Source: Malus domestica (Eukaryota; Streptophyta; Magnoliopsida; Rosales; Rosaceae). From it: DNA of 64,000 bases. Under the pieces are notes generated by a model, which saw only the letters and a program-made list of their open reading frames with translations, was not told where the DNA came from and ran no database searches. Where the stretch lies: assembly GCF_042453785.1 (NCBI RefSeq), contig NC_091668.1, forward strand, positions 875,501-939,500, in the 5' to 3' direction. Of the stretch, positions 45,007 through 55,639 are shown piece after piece. Position 1 is the stretch's first letter. Each line of letters starts with the position of its first letter. The translations under genes were made by a program, and so were the position numbers.

Positions 45007-45975
45007 GGCCATCTCTAACTGAATGAGGGTCAAATGACTCCCTTTAGCCTTATAACCTTGCAAAAAATTATATTTTAATGAACGATGCTAGACTATATTT
45101 TATACCATCTTCAACGAGGGGAGCCAAAAGGCTATAGGCCAAACATAATCATTTGACAAAAAATCATCTCCAACCGAGAGGGCCAAAGGGCCATAGGCCA
45201 AACATAATTTATTATTTTAATTAAATTAAACTACCATATTAAAATAATATTTTCGGACATATTTTGAGTACCAGTTGTCACCAAATGAATAAGCCTCCAG
45301 ATTTCTTATCTTTATATAATCTCAAAAACTTTTTGGATAGGATTTCGAGTAACATGTGTTGTTAACGTGAGTAAATCTTCAGATTTCTTATCTTTATGTA
45401 ATCTCAATAATTTTTAAGATAGGATTTATAGTGACATGTGTCGCTAAAGTGAGTAACTTTTCAGATTTCTTATCTTTATGTAATTTAAATAATTTTTCGG
45501 ATAGGATTTCGAGTGCCATGTGTCTAGATGTAATTGGTTGTGCAAAATTTAGATAGGATTTTTATGTACGTGGCACTTTTTATCTTCAGCTTTCAATGGT
45601 GTAGGTATTTATAGGAACAAAAAATTAGATTTGTTTTTTTAACTTTGTCCAAAAAAAAAAAAAAAAAATCAAATTCCAACCGTAATCTGCCAACAGCATG
45701 ATGTTAACTAGCCATTGCTAGCTGGCGTCATGTTGATGCTAGGTAGTTGTTGGCATTAAAATGGGTTGAGCTGTAGGGCTAGCAAAATGTCAAGCTTGAT
45801 ATTATGGCGCTTGAGGGCTGGTTGGAAATGGCCAGCCCGCTAGCCTGATTTGGGGGTTTGGGCCCAATGAAGCCCACAAGTCCTTTGGCCTAGCCCTCGA
45901 TTAGAGATGGTTTTTGTGTTATTTCAAACAATTTTTAGCTCTATGATCCTTTGGATAGATCGGTTGGAGATGGTC
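45007..45975. mobile_element. Harbinger-type non-autonomous element, 969 bp
   Basis: Left end GGCCATCTCTAACTGAATG, right end (reverse complement) GACCATCTCCAACCGATC, flanked by TTA (45004-45006 and 45976-45978). The interior contains three tandem copies of an 82-bp unit (about 45250-45530, marked by 'cagatttcttatctttat') and a CTAGC-rich region. No ORF1 or transposase left. Same family as 14804-16688 and 27059-27368. Confidence 0.85.
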
Positions 45976-46014
45976 TTACATGACGATTTCTTGGGCCAAA
46001 GGCACGAGTTAATA

Positions 46015-46221
46015 GGAGGCAGATTCTCTGCCCTCACACTTTCTGCCTTCTTGTTTTGTGTGATCACTGTTAAGCCACGTCAATATTTTATATTATCTTT
46101 TTATAGAGATAATAAGATAAAAATAAATAGTAATATAAAATATTGACGTGACTTAATCGTGAATCGTGATCACGTAAAGTGGAAGGCATGGAGGCCACGG
46201 AAGTGGGAGGGCAGCCTCCGG
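46015..46221. mobile_element. MITE family D, copy 2, at the 5' end of the BRE gene
   Basis: Left arm 'ggaggcagattctctgccct' and 'ttgttttgtgtgatcac'; right arm reverse-complemented 'ggaggctgccctcccacttc' with 'tacgtgatcac'. Inner arms 'atattttatatta' and mirror. Flanked by GTTAATA at 46008-46014 and 46222-46228. The right TSD touches an ATG at 46229 that is in frame with the BRE exon, so the element is part of, or directly next to, the gene's promoter/leader. Confidence 0.8.
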
Positions 46222-46285
46222 GTTAATAATGCTGCACTGTACGGCGCCGTTTAGCTCTCCCCTTCTCTATGATTCAGTTCAGGTG

Positions 46286-49226
46286 ATGGATTTCACTTCC
46301 ACAAAATCCAATTCTCAGTCTCATCGCTCTGCGACCACCATGTCGTCGGAGAGTGTTCCGCCGCTCGTCGCCGCCCAGCTCAACTACCTCCTTACTCACT
46401 TCCCTCTCGTCGTCAAGGTAATGCCTCCCAAACCCAACGTCTCCGCTTCATTTCCAATTTTGCAAAAACAAATTGCGGAGAAAATTTAACTCCAAAATTT
46501 CATTTCATTTCATTCATCCCCGACGGTAATAGTTTACTGAGGCATTTTCTTGGAATCCAAAACAATCTAGGGTTCGTGGGTTTTCATTTGTTGCATGATC
46601 TGCCGATTTCTCTGAGCTGCTGTACACTCTAGGGTTTTGTCAAAAGATTTCTTTAGGACATTTTACATGATCAATTTTGCTTTGCAGATTGAGAACAAGT
46701 GGTCTGGCAGCAAGTACTACCCGGGATTTCTCGACCGGTTCACCTTAGTCATTTCCTACTGTCTAGACGTTATCAAATGTGAGTGGATTGTTGTAATAGG
46801 TAGTTTCATGTAGTACTGATTGTTTTCGATTGCTAAGAATGTGGGGGGTTTTGATTTGTTGTAGGGGATGTTGTATTTGATTCGGAGTCTCCGTTCTCTG
46901 CACCCGATGTTATATTCGGACCGGATGATGAGAAATTTCCGCAGTTTCTTGTATCGCGCGATGAAGGAGAAGGGGACTCAAAGTTTCACATGAAGTGTTT
47001 GAGTGATTGGAACAGCAGAGACCCGACACAGCTTATGCTTCTCATTCATGAACTGAGGTGATGGATTTTTCGATTGTACATTTTCTTTGGAGTTTTGTAT
47101 TTCTTTTGGGAATAATGTAGCTAACCAGTCTCATAATTTTCAATGAAATACTGTTGTTCTATTTTAAAGGGATCAATACATGTCCTACCAGAAGAAGCGT
47201 GTTGCAGAAGTTGATGACGACAGGTTGAAGTTTGAAATTAGCACAATTGTTGCTCGAGAGGTAATATTTCAAACAACCATGAGAAATTCAAAAATAAAAC
47301 TCTTTGTATATTACTAGACGTCTGTTTGCGTGTGAGGGATGAACTAGGAGGAACATTTTCATGAATATCTAATGTAATGAAATATTTCTTAGCTATTAAA
47401 TCCTTACACTTTGCTTCAGGGCATTGAGATGCAGATGAGTTCCGGAGTTGACAAGGTATTTATGATTGGGTAAAAAACATGTTCAACTTTTGTTATTGGC
47501 TCTAATGAAAGATCAGTGTTGAATAGAACTTGGCTGTGTAGCTTCTGATTATAAATGTGGTCCTTATGCCTCTGAATTTTAGTGTAGCCAGAGGAGGTCA
47601 AATTTGCAGTTCCTCTATTGGACATGAACATAAATAAGATGGTGCCTGTGTACCCCTGGAGACATCAACAGAAGATATACTTGCAGGTTGAGATTCTCTT
47701 TCCCTCTGTCTTCCCCCCCCCCCCCCCCCAGTTTTAATTCTTTTTCCCCCATTTTTTAATTTTCTTCCAGGACATCATATTCAATGATGTGTATTTTGGG
47801 CTGTGCAGATTGTATATCCTGTTGAGAAAAAATATGTTTCCACTCCATCAGCTCCTCGCTTGAAACTAGTGTCTACCTCAGAGTTGAAGACTCTATTTTC
47901 CATTGATGAAGTCAAACTTCCTCCATGGTTGAATGGAATGTATGTCTAAGTCCTCTGAATTATAAATTCTTAGTCCTTTATACTCTACTATTATTGGTTC
48001 GTTATGGGTTTTTTTTTTCTTTCTTACTCTTGAAAGGTGCATGGCTGAATATCTTCCCCATCTTGAAGAATCCCTTGAGAAACAGGTCAGCTGCATTTGA
48101 GTTTATATTTTGCACTTTCACGTACAAAATATTTCATATTTGTAAGAATATATTGTCTTGTTACTAAGGTTTTGGAGGCAGTCTCCTTGGTTGATGTTAG
48201 AAGGCGCTTTATCGAGGCATTAGCCGTTCAGTTTGGAAGACCAGTGGAAGCTGATTCGGTAGGCATCCTAGGCATGTATTTCTCTGTGCGAAGTTCTTGA
48301 AACATTAAGACTAATTGTTCATATCTAATTGGGCAGGTCTTATGCAGAAAGGCAACGTTCCTTGCCGCTTCTGGAGTTTTCACGTTCCTGGTATATATGG
48401 TCATCACTGTATCATCTTTGTATGGAATATTCCTTTAAGCTAAAGCATGTGCTGGGTCATTGATTAAGAATTAAGAACTCATTTGATCTATAATATTTTG
48501 TTTCTACCTTTCTTATAAGCTTTTTGACTAATCTAGCAGTAATTCACGTGGATTCCGTGTCGTTTATTGCTGTCAATAGCAAGAGTTTTACATTCTATTT
48601 TGTTATTGCGCATTATCTGGTGGTACTTTTGTTCTATTTCAGTTGTTTTATGTCTACAGTTGGGTACTACACTCTAGTTAATCTTCCCCTTTCAAGCGAC
48701 CAAGCTTCTGATCGTTTTGTTTTGTATAGGTTCATGTTTCGGTTTCAACTCAGTTTCCAAAGCAAAGGCCTTCTTTGACGCTTCAAAGTTCACAGGCAAG
48801 GATAATTATCCGAATCTATGCATTAATGATTACAGCAAAACTAAACCATATATATGGCTAGTTCATTACGAATATCTGCTGCACACGTGCAGTTTGTTTC
48901 GATTATTGTCTTCATATACATGTTTTCTAGTTGAAATGAAACTCTTGATTGACGGGGTTATATTCTCGTAATGATGTAGCATTTCAACCACCAAGGTGTG
49001 CCGATCAAGTCACTTCCTCTAACGGAATTTCCTTGGAGCCCTAGATGGGAATTACCTCATATGGCCGAGCGAATTTGGTGAGTTCCTTTGTAAATTCTTA
49101 TCACACTCATTCACCACTTTTGCATCTGAACAATATCACTGACGGGGATCACTTTTCAGCGACTATTTGACAGACGAGGCTGTGGACTTCAAGAAGCACT
49201 GCAACGAGCCTCCACCGCAGCACTAG
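46286..49226 (+). CDS. BRE: BRE/BABAM2 (BRCC45) homologue, BRISC / BRCA1-A complex subunit
   Basis: Thirteen exons: 46286-46417, 46688-46778, 46865-47057, 47170-47260, 47420-47455, 47588-47686, 47809-47939, 48037-48085, 48169-48258, 48337-48390, 48730-48795, 48980-49077, 49160-49226 (stop TAG). Total 398 residues, close to the animal protein length. All junctions keep frame. Eleven introns are GT-AG; the one after 48795 is GC-AG (CAG|GCAAGG). The start is uncertain: ATGs at 46229, 46286 and 46340 are in frame; I chose the middle one because the first lies on a transposon TSD. Recognisable stretches are 'PPLVAAQLNYLLTHFPL', 'WSGSKYYPGFLDRFTLVI', 'FSAPDVIFGPDDEKFPQFL' and the C-terminal 'PLTEFPWSPRWELPHMAERI'. 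The family has UEV-like folds and scaffolds the K63-specific deubiquitinase BRCC36; in plants it is tied to DNA repair. Confidence 0.85.
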
Positions 49227-49800
49227 GGTGTCATAGATCGCCGCGGTTAATGTTCAGTATCATCGTCTCCGTTACCAATCGAATCATGTAAATTTTTGTA
49301 ATCGCTTTGAACTCTTTTGGTTCTTGGGCATGAGCTTGGATGGGAAAATAGTCACTTGTGTTAGTAACTGAGAAATGGAGCGATGATTACTCTAATCTGG
49401 TAATCTTTGCCGTCTCAGATCAAGATCTAGTAAGAGTCCAAATGCTTCAAAATACTAAAATATTTTGTCAGGATCTGAGACGGGTATATTGGAAATGAGG
49501 TATTCGCCGATTTACCAGTTTTTCCTGAGCTTTAATTTTAGCTGATTACTCGCCTGAACTTTTATAATTGCCTACTTTTTCCAGTGTTAGATTTTAGAAA
49601 ATTTCATGCATCTTAGTTACGTGCACGGCACATGGAAATTGACTAAAGATCTGAATCGGGGATGTAATTGAAATTGTTGGATTTGGATCCCAGCACATGG
49701 ATTTTCAGACTCCACAATTATTTTAATCAATGTAAAAAAATTATTATCATTTGTCGGATTGTCAATGTATATCTTGCGAAAAGATTACATATGGATAGAA
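49227..49800. other. 3' flank of the BRE gene
   Basis: Probable 3'UTR in the first 150-250 bases; no further gene seen. Confidence 0.4.
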
Positions 49801-49993
49801 AAGGATCCTCGCTGAATCATTTTTCTAGAGATCCTAGGAATTTTGCAATCGTGACCGTTCATTGTACATCGTGAGATCAGTTTTTGTTAGGTACTATTTA
49901 TATTTAATTTTAAATTTTAAATTTTGAAATGATTTCTGACCACACGATGTATGATGAACGATCGCGAAAAAGAATCCGGCGAGAATCCTTTTT
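49801..49993. mobile_element. MITE family C, best copy
   Basis: Ends 'aaaggatcctcgctgaat' and (reverse complement) 'aaaggattctcgccggatt' are inverted repeats. Inner arms 'gttcattgtacatcgtgaga' and the mirrored 'cacacgatgtatgatgaacg' also pair, so the element folds into one long hairpin with an AT-rich loop. Related copies at 39061 and 6985. Confidence 0.75.
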
Positions 49994-50237
49994 CCATATG
50001 GATTATGGAGGACAATGATTGAGCCGTCTGAGCAGTTTCTCTGATCACACAACAAAATAGAGAAATTGGTAGCACTGAAGCGCATGGGTGCAATGGTGCA
50101 TTAGTGTACCCTCGCTAGTATACGATAATTATTAAATTCTCAAAAGAAATACAAAAAGACAAAAAGATACTAAAATTTCGAGTGTTTTTTTTTTTTTACA
50201 ATGCGCTATACACTACTCAACTAGACATTTAAATTTA

Positions 50238-51371
50238 GAGGTGTAGTCGAATGAGGATTTTAAAGGATTTTAAAAGACTTTAGAATCATGGTGTAGTCAA
50301 CTAGGATTTTTAAAGATTTTTAAAGAATTCATTCAAATACAGGGGTAGTCAATTAAAGGATTTTAAAAGACTTTAGAATCTTGACGTAGTCAACTGAGAT
50401 TTTAAAGGATTTTTATAGAGTCCATGCAAATCTATAGGTATTCAAAAAATTCATAGATTTTGAAGAATTTCTTTTAATAAGATATTTTGTAAGATTCGAG
50501 AAGGGATTATAAACATAACAAAATCCTACCTCCACCCCTAGGATTTCTTTTCAACCCCCTTGCTCTTTCTCTCTCTCTCCATTATGCAACTTGAACTTTC
50601 TTTCTCACTCTCCATTTTCTTTCAAACATAGAACCTACCAACCTGATTTCTTTTCACGTTCATCTGTCACCGTCCCAGTTGCAAACTTGATTTTTTTGAA
50701 TTTTACAATATTTTTTGAAATTTTTATTTTCTTTATTTTGGACTGTGTAATAGTATTTCTTGTAATGCTTTGATGAGAAGTGTTAATAGCTACTAACAGT
50801 TCTTGTAATGATTATGCGTTCTATCTGAATGTGTTAAATTTTTACCATGTTAATTGAACTCTTGGAAATTACTACTAAGAATCTTATTGCCAATTCAAGC
50901 TTTCTATTATTTTCCGTGTAATCATGTTAGTGTAAGGGTGCAAACATCTTCCAAAGCCTATTTATATTGGTAACTGTACTTAGACTGAATAACACATTAT
51001 GAACTAATCAATTGTTGAGGAAAAATGGTTAATTTTGAGACATTTGATTTAAGAAGCACTACTTGTTTTGATTAGTTAAAATTATTTTTCGTAAAGAAAT
51101 CATAATTCAAATGAGAAGGGGAAAGAAAAGACATATTTGATTGGTTTATATTTCCATATCAATATACATATGCTTATATCTTTTTTAGATTGTGCACTGA
51201 GAACAAAATTTATGTTGTAAGAGTCAAAAAAGAAATTCATACAAATCTATAGAAATCCATAATAATCTGATAAAATCCATATGAAATTGTAGAATCTATT
51301 AAATCATTTGAAATCTGTCACTTAAAAAAATTCATTAAAATCCTCTGAAATCTAAATTAACTACACACCCC
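50238..51371. mobile_element. Harbinger-like non-autonomous element, 1134 bp
   Basis: Left end GAGGTGTAGTCGAATGAGG, right end (reverse complement) GGGGTGTGTAGTTAATTTAG, flanked by TTA (50235-50237 and 51372-51374). The subterminal part repeats 'ggtgtagtcaactaggattt' / 'gattttaaaggatttt' several times on the left, and the right end carries the complementary series, as expected of transposase-binding repeats. The interior shows no coding domain. Confidence 0.75.
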
Positions 51372-51889
51372 TTAAATGTTTTAAATAAAACCATCTTATG
51401 TGAGGGATCATACAGTTAACAACGTAATGCATGTATATCAATAAAGGGCCACGAGTTTTTAGTCGCCCAGTCCGAAAAATTAAAATGAGGTCCTTTCCAG
51501 CACATTAACATTAAATATTTACATATTTTTAAAAATATATATGTACACTAACATATGTTAAAATACATTTGGGCCGTCCTGCATGGTCGACCTTTTCGCC
51601 CTTGTTCGGAAACAACAAAACAAATTTCTGGTCCGGCCAAACACAGTCCAATGACAGTAAAAAGCAAACGGAAAAAGGAAATCAACGGATTAAATCTCGC
51701 TTTTCTCAATGATACGGTCGATTTCAACGGACTAAAGCTCGTTATCAACGGTTAAATTCTAACACCGTTTCCCGCGGGAAAACTTTTTGGCGGGCGGGTG
51801 CGATCACCGAATTAACGTGCGCACGCACCCCATGCCAGCCAGAGAGACGGAGTGAAGGAAGAGAGAGAAAGTAGTTGGTTTGTTCTTAA

Positions 51890-52171
51890 TCTCTCTCTCT
51901 CCCTCTCTCTCTGTCTGGCTGTCACACACACAGCAACCAACGGATTAATTGATTTAAAAAATATCCCACCGCCCATTATTTACCTTCCTAACCTCCGATT
52001 CTCTCTCTCTCCTCCCCCTTCTCTCTCCTCCCTTTCCCCTTCATAACACCGACTTCGGATACACTCTCTTCCTCTGTCTTCGTATCTCTCCCTCCTCTCG
52101 CCGTTCCTCCCAAAAGCCCTTGTAATCGCAGCAGCAGATCTCGCTTCATTTCCGGCACCTCCGTCGCGACA
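51890..52171 (+). promoter_or_regulatory. Beta-tubulin leader, CT-rich
   Basis: Several TC-rich tracts (51891-51915, 52001-52035, 52085-52105) precede the tubulin ATG, with no ATG after about 51852 in a competing strong context. CT-rich leaders are usual in highly expressed plant housekeeping genes. No clear TATA box. Confidence 0.5.
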
Positions 52172-54719
52172 ATGAGAGAGATCCTGCACATCCAGGGAGG
52201 CCAATGCGGCAACCAGATCGGCTCCAAGTTCTGGGAGGTCATTTGCGACGAGCACGGCGTTGACCCCACGGGAAGGTACCGAGGAGACGCCGGCTCCGAT
52301 CTCCAGCTCGAGAGGATCAACGTCTACTACAATGAGGCCTCCGGCGGGAGGTACGTCCCCCGCGCCGTCCTCATGGATCTTGAGCCCGGTACCATGGACA
52401 GCATCCGATCCGGCCCCTTCGGCCAGATCTTCCGCCCTGACAACTTCGTCTTCGGCCAGTCCGGCGCCGGCAACAATTGGGCCAAGGGACATTATACCGA
52501 AGGTGCCGAGTTGATCGATTCCGTTCTCGATGTTGTTCGCAAGGAGGCAGAGAATTGTGATTGCCTTCAAGGTAAAATTTCTTTGAATTTCGACATGAAT
52601 TATGAAATGAAAATGCTCCTCGATCGGATTTGAATTTCTGCTACATTGAATGTATTGATGCTTGAATGATTATTCAGTTGATTACTGTTTCTGTTGCTCT
52701 ATGAGTTCGTCGTTAAAGATTTGATAATCCGATTTCGAAATGCTTCTGAATCGGAATTGATTTTCTGCGAGATTATAAACATTCATGCTTGAAGATTCAG
52801 TTGATTACCGTTTTCATTAGCGTTGTTAATTACATATTTAACAATAACTTCTTTGCAAAGTACGGTCGTCAGATCCTTCATCCAAAACTCTGATCTTGTC
52901 CTTTACTTTTTGTTTGGTTGTGGATCTGATATATTCATCGTCAGCTTTCCTAGCACCGCCATGTGGTTAACTGTACTACTACTTGCATATATATTATATA
53001 TGCATATAATTTGTCTTTATATGGCTGATTTTGCTTGTGGTCCCCCTTGTTTTTTGTTCTTTAGTGGAGACGGATGAGGAATCTGTTTACTTTTTTTTTG
53101 CATGATTGTGATTTCCCAACAGTCAATATGTTACCACACCGACGTTGTGCTTGGTTTTTTGGATTGAGATTCGGATCTCTGTATTCTAAGTCCGCGGACC
53201 TCTGTATTCTAAGTCCGCGGACGGAGAGATTTGAGCCACTTAATTTCAATCATAAGGTTCTTATTAACCCATCCCACTAGCCCGATTCATAAAAACTAAA
53301 AAAAATTGAGCTCTCTTGAACAGTCCATATCTCTCGGTCCTTGGATTGCAGACACAAAGGTCCAGAGTAGATCTCATTCCGGTTGTTTTAGCAAATTAAC
53401 TATTGCAATAAATCTGAGATGACAGTAAGAAAATTTTCAACCCTTTTCTGTAACATGCTTAATTGTTTGAGGATTAGTGATTTGTATTTACATGGGAACA
53501 TTTAGCTTATATTCGTTTGGGTTATAGGGACTTATATCATTGATTTGTTATCGTGAGGATCTGTGGTTGTATGTTGGATCCTTGTTCGTATAAAATCTTT
53601 AAACCTCACTTGCCCATTTCCAGTTTTGTTTAATATGCTGATTGACATCGTCTTTTTTTATACGGGGCAGGTTTTCAGGTGTGCCACTCTCTTGGAGGAG
53701 GAACTGGTTCTGGAATGGGAACCCTTCTCATATCAAAGATCAGAGAGGAATACCCTGATAGGATGATGCTCACATTCTCCGTTTTCCCTTCACCGAAGGT
53801 CTCAGATACCGTTGTGGAACCATACAATGCCACTCTTTCGGTGCACCAGCTGGTTGAGAACGCCGATGAATGCATGGTTCTTGACAACGAGGCACTTTAT
53901 GACATTTGCTTCAGGACCCTAAAGCTCAGCACCCCAAGCTGTGAGTGACAACCTAATTCTTTTGAATAATGTTGCAAGTAACACAACTAGTCTTATAGCA
54001 CCCGGTTCTAGTTTTACTTAATTGTATATCTGTTTGCAGTTGGTGACCTGAACCATTTGATATCCGCAACCATGAGCGGTGTGACATGCTGCCTAAGGTT
54101 CCCTGGACAGTTGAATTCAGACCTCCGGAAGCTGGCCGTGAATCTCATTCCATTTCCACGTCTTCACTTCTTCATGGTTGGGTTTGCCCCTCTCACCTCT
54201 CGTGGATCCCAGCAGTACATCTCCCTTACCGTGCCGGAGCTGACTCAGCAAATGTGGGATGCCAAGAACATGATGTGCGCTGCTGACCCTCGCCATGGAC
54301 GTTACCTGACAGCCTCAGCTATGTTCAGGGGGAAGATGAGCACCAAAGAGGTGGACGAACAGATGATCAATGTGCAGAACAAGAACTCGTCCTACTTCGT
54401 TGAGTGGATCCCTCACAATGTGAAGTCAAGCGTGTGCGATATTCCTCCCAAGGGTTTGAAAATGGCATCTACCTTTGTTGGTAACTCTACATCAATCCAG
54501 GAGATGTTCAGGAGAGTGAGCGAGCAGTTCACAGCCATGTTCCGGCGCAAGGCCTTTTTGCATTGGTACACCGGTGAAGGCATGGACGAGATGGAGTTCA
54601 CCGAAGCAGAGAGCAACATGAATGATTTGGTTGCCGAGTACCAGCAATACCAAGATGCAACCGTGGAGGATGAGGGCGAGTACGAGGAGGAAGGTGCAGA
54701 AGAGAATTACGAGGACTAG
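52172..54719 (+). CDS. TUB: Beta-tubulin
   Basis: Three exons: 52172-52571, 53671-53940, 54040-54719 (stop TAG). The 1.1-kb and 99-bp introns are GT-AG and join in frame; 449 residues, the normal plant length. It begins '[17 protein letters not shown]', the autoregulatory MREI plus the N-terminal nucleotide loop. The GTP-binding tubulin signature GGGTGSG is at residues 142-148. '[16 protein letters not shown]' and '[19 protein letters not shown]' are intact, and the tail is acidic ('[16 protein letters not shown]'). It pairs with alpha-tubulin, binds exchangeable GTP and polymerises into microtubules. Nothing suggests a pseudogene. A polyadenylation-type AATAAA lies near 54964. The intron position after Q133 is the one known for plant beta-tubulin genes. 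Confidence 0.98.
53178..53222 (+). repeat. 23-bp tandem duplication with palindromic core in tubulin intron 1
   Basis: Two copies of a 22-base unit with one spacer base, each ending in the self-complementary GTCCGCGGAC. Strikingly GC-rich for an AT-rich intron. Confidence 0.85.
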
Positions 54720-55118
54720 AACATGCCGGCAATCACAAATCAGGACCGGAAGAAAGGTTTGACATGGAAGGGGGCGTCCCTTATTGCTTGCTTGTGTACT
54801 TACATGGTAAAATCTTCGTTTTTGCTTTTATCATTTTTTTTGTATTTGCTTGTGGATTATTGTCTCGGCTAATCACGCAAGATTATCACCTTGCTGGATT
54901 AAGTTACAATTAGTAAATCATCTTGTAAGACGATGTTGTGTGATTGTTCTTTTCCAAGTATGGAATAAAATGTCATTTTTGCCAATCCTTGATTATTTTT
55001 TCCAAATTGCGTTATTTTTAAAACTCGATTTTGATTTTATTTTGTTCGGAAAACTATAAAATTGCCACGCCGTCAAGTTCGATATTTGCTCCACTTTGAC
55101 GGGATGCAAGATTGATAG

Positions 55119-55639
55119 TGTTGATGCACAAAATCAGCGAAGACTTTGGTACAACAGAAAGTGTCAGGTTTTGTGACCTTCGCTTGGTTGCTTGGTTGCT
55201 TCAGTCACTAGTGAGGATAAGTACGTAAATGAATAGAGACAGAGAAACAAACACAGGATGTACGTGGTTCACCCAGATTGGCTACGTCCACGGAGTAGAG
55301 GAGTTCTTATTAGTAGTGAAGGGCTTACACAAGTACAAAGGATCAAGCTCTCAATTTAGTGAGTTCTTGTGAATGATTTAACACAAAATGGCATTAGGCA
55401 ATATTGTGGGGGAATGACCCCTATTTATAGAAAAACTTGTAGCTTTGTCACATTGACATGTGTCATGTTGTGATTGGTTCTTGATGTCGACACGTGCTGC
55501 GCTCTGATTGGCTTCTAATCTTGACACGTGTCGAGTAGTGATTGGCCTCCCGGTCGGAGGGGAACTCTTCTGGGTCCTTGACAGTATAGCGTTGGCCGGT
55601 GCTCGGTAGTTTCGGGATTGGTCAAGTATGGTACAAACA
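55119..55639 (-). mobile_element. 3' LTR of a minus-strand Ty3/gypsy (Tat-type) retrotransposon
   Basis: In minus orientation it starts TGTTTGTACCATACTTG and ends GCATCAACA, so it has TG...CA borders. A TATAAATA at 55432-55439 (minus) and a downstream GTGAACCACGTACATCC-type R/U5 region fit an LTR promoter. Just outside its 5' end the minus strand reads 'cttaggggagcac', a plausible polypurine tract, which identifies this as the 3' LTR. It ends about 400 bp past the tubulin stop codon. The flank GATAG (55114-55118) would be one half of the TSD; the other lies outside the window. Confidence 0.75.

Noticed and set aside
51980-52570. Minus-strand 196-codon frame over the tubulin first exon
   Set aside because: Antisense shadow of the tubulin exon and its CT-rich leader; no domain.
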